The notes beneath the pieces were generated by a model. It worked only from the letters and a program-made list of their open reading frames with translations. It was not told the DNA's origin and ran no database searches. The position numbers were made by a program, and so were the translations under genes. A stretch of 11,064 nucleotides of DNA from an uncultured bacterium. Its GTDB lineage: Bacteria; Cyanobacteriota; Vampirovibrionia; Gastranaerophilales; Gastranaerophilaceae. Location of the stretch: the NCBI GenBank assembly GCA_900556295.1, contig USOK01000033.1:1-11064 (forward strand), in the 5' to 3' direction. This document shows, piece after piece, positions 1 through 4,472 of the stretch (its first letter is position 1; each line of letters begins with the position of its first letter).

Positions 1-327
1 TGCAAATTTTAATCCGATACAAAAACAGTCGCAAACAGACCAATTATCTATTTTAGGGACAAAATCTTTTACCAATTCTAGAATTTTTTCCGGCTCATCT
101 TTAATAAGTCCAATAACCATTGCTTGAAGCATGGTTTCTTCCATGTATTCGAAATCTGTCTGCTTGAGAAATCCCTGCCAGTTTCCTTTTGCATAAATTT
201 CTTTAGCTATTTTTCTCAAGACAGGAAGTCGCACTCCCAAAACATTGTCTATATTCGGAATTAATGATTGCGAAAAATTTTTATAATCTTTTTCTGCTTC
301 TGATAAAATCCTGTTTTTAACATTCAT
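1..327 (-). CDS. DNA alkylation repair protein, AlkD-like (partial, C-terminus outside window)
   Basis: The first 109 residues are visible, starting MNVKNRILSEAEKDY and reading through to the window edge. The family (pfam08713, AlkD-type HEAT-like repeat DNA glycosylases) removes alkylated bases, typically 3-methyl- and 7-methyl-purines, from DNA. The sequence shows helical HEAT-like pairs (GVRLPVLRKIAKEI, about residues 31-44; EETMLQAMVIGLI, about 63-75) and the family segment KIDNWSVCDCFCIGLKF at about 92-108. In that segment W96 and D100 keep the W-x3-D spacing of the W109/D113 pair of Bacillus cereus AlkD, so the catalytic aspartate appears present. The ATG lies only 3 nt after the ispF stop with no clear Shine-Dalgarno, suggesting translational coupling as the last visible gene of the Nudix-HAD-ispF transcript. 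The C-terminal half cannot be judged, so whether it is an active glycosylase is inferred. Confidence 0.85.
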   Translation of the reverse strand, partial: MNVKNRILSEAEKDYKNFSQSLIPNIDNVLGVRLPVLRKIAKEIYAKGNWQGFLKQTDFEYMEETMLQAMVIGLIKDEPEKILELVKDFVPKIDNWSVCDCFCIGLKFA

Positions 328-330
328 AAT

Positions 331-807
331 TTACACTTTTTTTAGCAAAACCACTGCTTGAGCTTCAATCGCAAGTTCTTGACCTACTGCGTCCATTTTT
401 TCATTAGTTTTTGCCTTAATTGAAAGTCTATCATGCTCAATTTCCAAGATTTCGCAAAGCACATCTTTCATTTTTGGAATATACGGCATCATTTTAGGCT
501 GTTGCGCAATAATATTACTGTCTATATTTTCTATCATATAGTTTTTTTCTTTGACAAGCTTATAAACATCTCGCAAAAGTATTGTACTGTCAGCATCTTT
601 ATACAATTCACTTGTATCAGGGAAAAGCGTCCCAATATCCGAAAGAGCTAACGCCCCAAGCATTGCATCAATAATAGCATGGATTAAAACATCTGCATCA
701 GAATGTCCCAAAAGTCCTTTTTCATGGGTAATTTTTACCCCGCCTATTATCAAATCTCTTCCGGTCGTAAGTTTATGAATATCGTACCCTAAACCAATTC
801 TATACAT
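331..807 (-). CDS. ispF: 2-C-methyl-D-erythritol 2,4-cyclodiphosphate synthase (IspF)
   Basis: IspF converts CDP-methylerythritol 2-phosphate to the cyclic diphosphate MEcPP, releasing CMP, in the MEP isoprenoid pathway; it is a cytoplasmic, Zn-dependent homotrimer. The 158-residue protein has normal family length and all expected blocks: GLGYDIH with metal ligands D9 and H11; GHSDADVLIHAIIDAMLGA with H43; DIGTLFPDT plus YKDADS (about 57-74); NIDSNIIAQQPKMMPYI (94-110); and KAKTNEKMDAVGQELAIEAQAV near the C-terminus. The open frame extends 13 codons further upstream into the HAD gene, but the ATG at 807 is chosen because it gives the canonical N-terminus and is preceded by GAGGAG at 5 nt. It sits 19 nt after the HAD stop and 3 nt before the AlkD-like start, so it is internal to an operon. 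No other MEP genes are in view. Confidence 0.97.
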   Translation of the reverse strand: MYRIGLGYDIHKLTTGRDLIIGGVKITHEKGLLGHSDADVLIHAIIDAMLGALALSDIGTLFPDTSELYKDADSTILLRDVYKLVKEKNYMIENIDSNIIAQQPKMMPYIPKMKDVLCEILEIEHDRLSIKAKTNEKMDAVGQELAIEAQAVVLLKKV

Positions 808-812
808 TATTT

Positions 813-818
813 CTCCTC
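813..818 (-). promoter_or_regulatory. Shine-Dalgarno sequence fixing the ispF start
   Basis: On the minus strand GAGGAG lies 5 nt before the ATG at 807. It is the best SD on this strand and decides against the longer in-frame start at 846, which would lie inside the 3' end of the HAD gene. Confidence 0.8.
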
Positions 819-826
819 TATCGGTT

Positions 827-1624
827 TTACAAGCAGAACTTTTCAATCGCTTTTACAAAACCATCATTTTCAACTGTATCAGTTATAAATGTTGCGCATT
901 CTTTAAGCTCTGGGGTTGCATTGCCCATTGCGACTTTAACACCACCAGCTTTCAAAAGTTCAATATCGTTATTTTGATCCCCAATTGTCAAAATTTCATC
1001 TTGTGACAAATTCCAATGTTTTGCCAAAAATTCAACGCCCAATGATTTTTTAGCCATAGAGCTCCCAATTTCACAGAAAAATGGAGTTGATTTTACAATA
1101 TAAAGTTCAGGGAATTTGTCCTGTAACTCGCTAACCCAGCCGGTTACACGTTCTGCATTTCCATAATCAATAGCCAAAATCTTGTTCACATTTTCAATTT
1201 TCAACGACTCAAACGGACAAACCGTATATGGCACAAACTTGCCATCAGTATATCTTTTCACGCAATCGTCGTCTTTTTCAACATATAACTTGTCGTCAAT
1301 ATATAAATTCAAATGAACATCATTTTTGTGTGCCCAGTCAATAATCTCTTTTGCACAACCACTATCAAGATTTTCTTGATAAAGCGTTTTCCCGTCACTA
1401 TCTTTAATCAAACCGCCTTGATATGAAACAACAGGCGAGTTTAGCCCTAACTCATCTCTCAAATGTTTTGTGGCACAATGCATTCTGCCGGTTACAAGAA
1501 CAACTTTAACCCCGTTTTCCTGCAGTTTTTTAACACAATTTTTTACCCCGTCAGAAACCTTCGTATCCCATTTCACAATCGTTCCATCAATGTCTGTAGC
1601 AACAAGTTTAATTTTACCTGTCAT
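827..1624 (-). CDS. Cof-type HAD-superfamily (IIB) hydrolase
   Basis: This is a 265-residue cytoplasmic phosphatase of the HAD-IIB (Cof) type, whose members dephosphorylate sugar phosphates, nucleotides, flavin or cofactor precursors. All four HAD motifs are visible: motif I TDIDGT with nucleophile D11 and acid/base D13; motif II LVTGR with T45; a motif III lysine in the SMAKKSLGVEFL stretch (K192 or K193); and motif IV GDQNND (D216, D220). The roughly 100-residue cap between motifs II and III (about 80-185) is the C2-type cap typical of the subclass. The substrate cannot be deduced. The ATG is 3 nt after the Nudix stop and has an AAAGGA SD at 6 nt overlapping that stop, so the two are co-transcribed and probably coupled. 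A house-cleaning role beside a Nudix hydrolase is plausible but inferred. Confidence 0.9.
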   Translation of the reverse strand: MTGKIKLVATDIDGTIVKWDTKVSDGVKNCVKKLQENGVKVVLVTGRMHCATKHLRDELGLNSPVVSYQGGLIKDSDGKTLYQENLDSGCAKEIIDWAHKNDVHLNLYIDDKLYVEKDDDCVKRYTDGKFVPYTVCPFESLKIENVNKILAIDYGNAERVTGWVSELQDKFPELYIVKSTPFFCEIGSSMAKKSLGVEFLAKHWNLSQDEILTIGDQNNDIELLKAGGVKVAMGNATPELKECATFITDTVENDGFVKAIEKFCL

Positions 1625-1627
1625 AAT

Positions 1628-2155
1628 TTATCCTTTAATCTGTGATTTCATCAACGCACAAAGCGTTTTAGCATCAATTATTCTGCCATCATTAATCATT
1701 TTAACAACTTCGTCAGACTCAATTTCCAACGGTTCCAAAATTTCACCTTCATCAGGGTGACAATGTGTAAATTCTAGATTTTCAGCCTTGTAAAGATACA
1801 ATTTTTCATCACTGTAACCGGGAGAAGTATAGACAAAACCTAAGTCAGTCCAATCGTTTGCACAATAACCTGTTTCTTCTTCAAGTTCACGCTTTGCTGC
1901 TTCAAACGGATCTTCATTCGGTTCAAGCTTGCCTGCCGGAAGCTCGTACAAAATCTCCTTCATAGGATAGCGAAATTGCTTCACAAGAAGAATTTTACTT
2001 CCTTTATAAGCTAAAACAACCACACCGCCTGAGTGCTTAACCACTTCTCTAAAAGAAGTTTGTCCGGTTGGCAATTCCACACTGTCTTTGTACAATTTAA
2101 CGACTCTTCCGTCGAATATTAATTTTGAGTCTAATGTTTTTTCTGCAAATTCCAT
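1628..2155 (-). CDS. Nudix hydrolase, ADP-ribose pyrophosphatase type
   Basis: This 175-residue Nudix enzyme resembles NudF/ADP-ribose pyrophosphatases, which split ADP-ribose (or other nucleoside diphosphate sugars) into AMP and a sugar phosphate. The Nudix box is complete from G75 to Y97: GKLEPNE, seven residues, then RELEEETGY, with E90, E93 and E94 as the expected metal ligands. Family landmarks include DGRVVKLYKDSVELPTG at 15-31, GGVVVLAYKGSKILLVKQFRYP at 43-64, ELPAGKLE before the box, and YTSPGYSDEKLYLY after it, the SPG motif typical of ADPRases. The frame is open to an ATG at 2179 that overlaps the upstream gene's stop, but the start at 2155 is preferred because MEFAEKTLDSKLIFDG aligns with the usual family N-terminus and a TATAAT box falls between the two ATGs. 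No SD precedes 2155; see the promoter entry. Confidence 0.92.
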   Translation of the reverse strand: MEFAEKTLDSKLIFDGRVVKLYKDSVELPTGQTSFREVVKHSGGVVVLAYKGSKILLVKQFRYPMKEILYELPAGKLEPNEDPFEAAKRELEEETGYCANDWTDLGFVYTSPGYSDEKLYLYKAENLEFTHCHPDEGEILEPLEIESDEVVKMINDGRIIDAKTLCALMKSQIKG

Positions 2156-2161
2156 AATTTG

Positions 2162-2170
2162 ATTATAACA
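2162..2170 (-). promoter_or_regulatory. Extended -10 promoter for the Nudix-HAD-ispF-alkD operon; predicts a leaderless mRNA
   Basis: The minus strand reads TGTTATAAT (a TGn extension plus a perfect TATAAT, 2162-2167) and then six bases before the ATG at 2155. With usual -10 to +1 spacing, transcription would begin at the A of the ATG, giving a leaderless message, consistent with the absence of an SD. No good -35 is present at 16-18 bp, but extended -10 promoters often manage without one. The box lies just after the antidote gene's stop. Confidence 0.6.
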
Positions 2171-2178
2171 CAAAAACA

Positions 2179-2481
2179 TTATGCCACTTTTAAAGTATAA
2201 CCAAGTTCCTTCAAAAGCTTTAACACAGTATCAAACTGAGGAGTCACATCTCCATTAAATATTGCATATAAATTACTTCTCGAAATACCCGTTTTTCTAG
2301 AAATATTTGATATATTATCCTTAACTCTCACAACATATTCTAAAGCTCTAACAAAGGCATTCAAGTCACCATCTTGAAGATATTCATCTAAATTTAAAGA
2401 CAACCATTCTTTTATGTCTTCTTCTGTTTTTAGTTCACTTTCAATTATTTTCGACAAGTCAAAATCTTTTGTATTTTTCAT
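2179..2481 (-). CDS. HigA-type addiction-module antidote / XRE-family regulator (orphan)
   Basis: This 100-residue protein fits the family of 'probable addiction module antidote proteins' (TIGR02684/COG3636). It has an N-terminal stretch with an EEDIKEWLSLNLDEYLQDGD segment (20-39), FVRALEYVVRVKDNISNISRKTGISRSNLYAIFNGDVTPQFDTVLKLLKELG forming a cro/C1-type helix-turn-helix (about 43-94), and a short basic end. Family members normally follow a RelE-like toxin (HigB type) in a two-gene operon. Here the upstream gene is a HEAT-repeat protein and the downstream one is a Nudix enzyme; I see no toxin-like frame on either strand nearby. It is therefore an orphan antitoxin, a solitary repressor, or partner of a toxin elsewhere. 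It has its own TTGACA promoter with an embedded palindrome, and GAGGG as SD 9 nt before the ATG, implying autoregulation (inference). Confidence 0.85.
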   Translation of the reverse strand: MKNTKDFDLSKIIESELKTEEDIKEWLSLNLDEYLQDGDLNAFVRALEYVVRVKDNISNISRKTGISRSNLYAIFNGDVTPQFDTVLKLLKELGYTLKVA

Positions 2482-2508
2482 TGTTTTGTTCCCTCACATT
2501 TGGGTTAT

Positions 2509-2537
2509 GTTGTACTACATTTAGTACACTTTGTCAA
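2509..2537 (-). promoter_or_regulatory. Sigma-70 promoter of the antidote gene
   Basis: On the minus strand a perfect -35 TTGACA (2532-2537) and a -10 TACAAC (2509-2514, 4 of 6 consensus) are separated by exactly 17 bp. The expected start is near 2502, giving a leader of about 20 nt that contains the GAGGG SD at 2491-2495. Confidence 0.65.
2511..2528 (-). promoter_or_regulatory. Palindromic operator between -35 and -10 of the antidote gene
   Basis: A perfect 7-bp inverted repeat, TGTACTA-4 nt-TAGTACA, overlaps the -10 and fills most of the promoter spacer. An HTH dimer bound here would occlude RNA polymerase, so it is a likely autorepression site for the downstream HTH protein. Position and symmetry are seen; the bound protein is inferred. 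Confidence 0.65.
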
Positions 2538-2546
2538 TTACAAAAC

Positions 2547-3716
2547 TTACAACGCCCTGATAATTGCTTTTATATTTATGTCAGTTACCTTCAAAAGCGC
2601 TACGGTACGAGCAGTTTCATCAAAATTACCGAGAGATTTCAGAACTTCTGCCGTTTTCAAAATTAGTGTTTGGTTATTTGATTTCAAAAGTTCTCGAATT
2701 TCAAGTTCATCTGTAGCAAAGTCAAGCGCCGTATAGACAAACGGACTATCTTCTTTCAACTCATCATTAACATATTTTTCCAAATCTTTTTTCTTTGCAC
2801 TGTTCAAAAGTTTTTTGATGTCAAAAATCTCATTTTTAGTATTTTTGTCCTCATCAAAAAGGTATTCATCATTTTCTGTCAAAGTTTCAAATTTTCCCTT
2901 TGCATTAAGAAGTGTTATTGCCATTTTACTGTCTTCATGATTATTGATAAGATCTTCAAACACCTCAAATAGCTCAAAATCAAACACAACCGAAAGTGGC
3001 AAAATTTCGCCGAGCGCATTTGTAATATAAATAATCGCTAACAAAGCATTTTCATAATCACTTTTAATAAGTTCGTAAAGTGGTACTAGATACGGAATTT
3101 CGCCTGCAATATTTTCCGCCATTGTCGAATTTTTCATCGCCTCAAAAAGCTTAGGAACAGCTTTTTTATCGCCATAAGCAGTCAAAAATTTTACAGCAGA
3201 CAACTTTTCAAAATCATCAGAATTTTGAAGTTTTTCAATCGCTTCGTCAAAACTTTTTTCGTCATGCCACACCCCAAGCGTCATTGCACAATTCTGCGCC
3301 AAAAACTCGTTATCAGAATAAGAATTTAACCTCAAAAACTCATACGCAAGCGGGTCTTGAATTTTAGCAAAATATTTTGCGGCATAAGCTTTTTCATTAT
3401 CACAACCGTTTTCAAACTTATCCAACATCAAATCTGTCAAGTCCTCATCAGCGTATTTCACAAGCGAACCAACTATTGCATCTTCATAAGACTGAGAATA
3501 ATATTTCAGAAATTCAATCAAGTTTTGGTAATTATTCTGATTAACCGCATTTTCAATTCTTTGTGCGACATTGTTTTTGACAAAATCGAAAAGAAAATCG
3601 TCGTTATCGACAAGCTCTTTGAATAATTCGACATCACAATCATCTACGAGGTGTTTTGCAACAGCTTCATAGTCGTTTTTATTTTTACTGGTAAGTTTTT
3701 TAAGGTTGTCAGTCAT
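2547..3716 (-). CDS. HEAT-repeat-like protein of unknown function
   Basis: This 389-residue protein is very acidic and rich in Asp, Glu, Lys, Leu and Asn, with no signal peptide or membrane segment, so it is probably cytoplasmic. The middle shows repeated helix pairs of HEAT type, for example EKAYAAKYFAKIQDPLAYEFLR, FLAQNCAMTLGVWHDEKSFDEAI and EKLSAVKFLTAYGDKKAVPKLFEAM, spaced about 30 residues apart (about 105-205). More weakly repetitive helices follow, ending with LKSNNQTLILKTAEVLKSLGNFDETARTVALL. HEAT scaffolds bind proteins or nucleic acids; no partner or catalytic residue is recognisable. The ATG at 3716 is chosen over an in-frame TTG six codons upstream; neither has an SD. It lies between a hairpin that may terminate the upstream gene and the antidote gene's own promoter, 65 nt beyond its stop. 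Confidence 0.75.
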   Translation of the reverse strand: MTDNLKKLTSKNKNDYEAVAKHLVDDCDVELFKELVDNDDFLFDFVKNNVAQRIENAVNQNNYQNLIEFLKYYSQSYEDAIVGSLVKYADEDLTDLMLDKFENGCDNEKAYAAKYFAKIQDPLAYEFLRLNSYSDNEFLAQNCAMTLGVWHDEKSFDEAIEKLQNSDDFEKLSAVKFLTAYGDKKAVPKLFEAMKNSTMAENIAGEIPYLVPLYELIKSDYENALLAIIYITNALGEILPLSVVFDFELFEVFEDLINNHEDSKMAITLLNAKGKFETLTENDEYLFDEDKNTKNEIFDIKKLLNSAKKKDLEKYVNDELKEDSPFVYTALDFATDELEIRELLKSNNQTLILKTAEVLKSLGNFDETARTVALLKVTDINIKAIIRAL

Positions 3717-3732
3717 ACTTATGCACAAAATC

Positions 3733-3759
3733 AAAAGATCATTACTGTAATGGTCTTTT
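3733..3759 (-). terminator. Candidate intrinsic terminator after the SLOG gene
   Basis: A near-perfect inverted repeat has 12-bp arms (AAAAGACCATTA and TAATGATCTTTT on the minus strand, one wobble pair) around a 3-nt loop. It is flanked by an A-run on one side and a T-run on the other, so it could stop transcription in either direction. It lies 28 nt after the SLOG stop, but only 16 nt before the HEAT-gene ATG, so it may instead be an operator or partial attenuator. Confidence 0.5.
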
Positions 3760-3785
3760 CACTTCTCACCTTTCACTTTTCACTT
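3758..3785. repeat. Heptanucleotide short tandem repeat, four units
   Basis: Plus-strand units are TTCACTT, CTCACCT, TTCACTT and TTCACTT: exactly four 7-mers in 28 nt, the second differing at two positions. The array fills the space between the hairpin at 3733-3759 and the stop of the SLOG gene. It resembles in kind the heptanucleotide STRRs known from filamentous cyanobacterial genomes; relatedness is not shown. Confidence 0.75.
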
Positions 3786-3787
3786 TA

Positions 3788-4390
3788 TTAATCCAAATAG
3801 AACACTGTAATAACTTTATGCCCTTCTTCTGCGTATTGAACAGCGTTGTGCAAAGTTTTACTTGTGTGTGACAAGAAACAGATTAATTGATTACAATCGT
3901 CAATAATTTCTCTATTGCAAACTCTTGAAGCATCTGCCAAAGTCATCATAGCTCTGTCGGGGTGTTCAATAATATTTGGAACACCGATAAGTTGGTTTTG
4001 AACATCTGACGGCTGTTGACCAATTGTCTGAGGTAAAATAACTCTCAATTTATCAGGGTTAGCCTTCATTGCGCCACGAATTGCAGCTGCGTTAGTACCT
4101 GAAGAACCACCTGATGTAATAATTGTATTGCCTTGCATAACAAGAGCTGTTGCCAATGTTTCAATCATCTGCTGGTGAGTAATAGGAAGATTACGACTTC
4201 CGATAATTGCTATACGCTTAGCGGACTGCTGAATAGTTGCTAATTCCATAGCAAGTTCATCAACTGTATCCGGTGAACCTGATGAAACAGTATCCATATC
4301 TTCATCAATCGGAACAACGATTGAGCTTTGTTTTTCTTTGTTTTCGTTTTCTGATCCCATAAATACTTTTGTCATATCAGTTTCTGTCAT
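3788..4390 (-). CDS. DprA/LOG-like SLOG Rossmann protein ('DNA recombination-mediator protein A' of cyanobacteria)
   Basis: This 200-residue protein has a low-complexity polar N-terminus (1-45), then a single SLOG-type Rossmann domain. KRIAIIGSRNLPITHQQMIETLATALVMQGNTIITSGGSSGTNAAAIRGAM (58-108) carries the phosphate-binding GSR and SGGSSGTNAAA loops; RVILPQ (116-121), LADASRVCNREIIDDCNQLICF (151-172) and KVITVFYLD (192-200) complete it. SLOG domains bind nucleotides or nucleic acid; DprA loads RecA on incoming ssDNA, while other members sense or cleave nucleotide ligands. This protein is shorter than true DprA (no SAM or winged-helix domains), so the DprA activity implied by the common name is doubtful. 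The pattern closely matches a conserved cyanobacterial protein as I recall it. The start has an AGGA SD at 3 nt and a strong promoter 40 nt upstream. It is transcribed divergently from pcrA. Confidence 0.85.
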   Translation of the reverse strand: MTETDMTKVFMGSENENKEKQSSIVVPIDEDMDTVSSGSPDTVDELAMELATIQQSAKRIAIIGSRNLPITHQQMIETLATALVMQGNTIITSGGSSGTNAAAIRGAMKANPDKLRVILPQTIGQQPSDVQNQLIGVPNIIEHPDRAMMTLADASRVCNREIIDDCNQLICFLSHTSKTLHNAVQYAEEGHKVITVFYLD

Positions 4391-4406
4391 TTTTCCTACT
4401 TTCTGA

Positions 4407-4435
4407 TTGCAATCTATACATTTTTAGTTTATGCT
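4407..4435 (+). promoter_or_regulatory. Possible weak promoter of pcrA
   Basis: TTGCAA (4407-4412), 17 bp, TATGCT (4430-4435), each 4 of 6 to consensus. It would start transcription near 4442, downstream of the in-frame ATG at 4431 and upstream of the preferred ATG at 4473, supporting the latter. It lies back to back with the SLOG promoter. Confidence 0.35.
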
Positions 4436-4436
4436 G

Positions 4437-4465
4437 ATTATATCACAAAAATTTGATTTTGGGAA
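4437..4465 (-). promoter_or_regulatory. Promoter of the SLOG gene
   Basis: On the minus strand -35 TTCCCA (4460-4465, 4 of 6), 17 bp, then TGA-TATAAT (perfect extended -10, hexamer 4437-4442). The expected start is near 4430, giving a leader of about 40 nt. It overlaps the region that must hold the divergent pcrA promoter. Confidence 0.65.
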
Positions 4466-4472
4466 TAGGGAT

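Noticed and set aside
337..343. A7 run (minus strand) near the ispF stop as a programmed frameshift site into the AlkD-like gene.
   Set aside because: The AlkD-like ATG is already in the same frame as ispF, so a shift would not fuse them; the ispF C-terminus is normal.
2156..2179. Longer Nudix start at 2179 overlapping the antidote stop (TAATG).
   Set aside because: The eight added residues do not match the family N-terminus and the TATAAT box lies inside them; kept only as a possible alternative isoform.
2469..2736. Plus-strand open frames opposite the antidote and HEAT genes as a missing toxin gene.
   Set aside because: They overlap coding sequence antisense, show no RelE/HigB features, and have no SD or promoter; they are shadows.
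3717..3734. TTG start six codons upstream for the HEAT protein.
   Set aside because: It has no SD, is a rarer codon, and falls within the hairpin; ATG 3716 is simpler.
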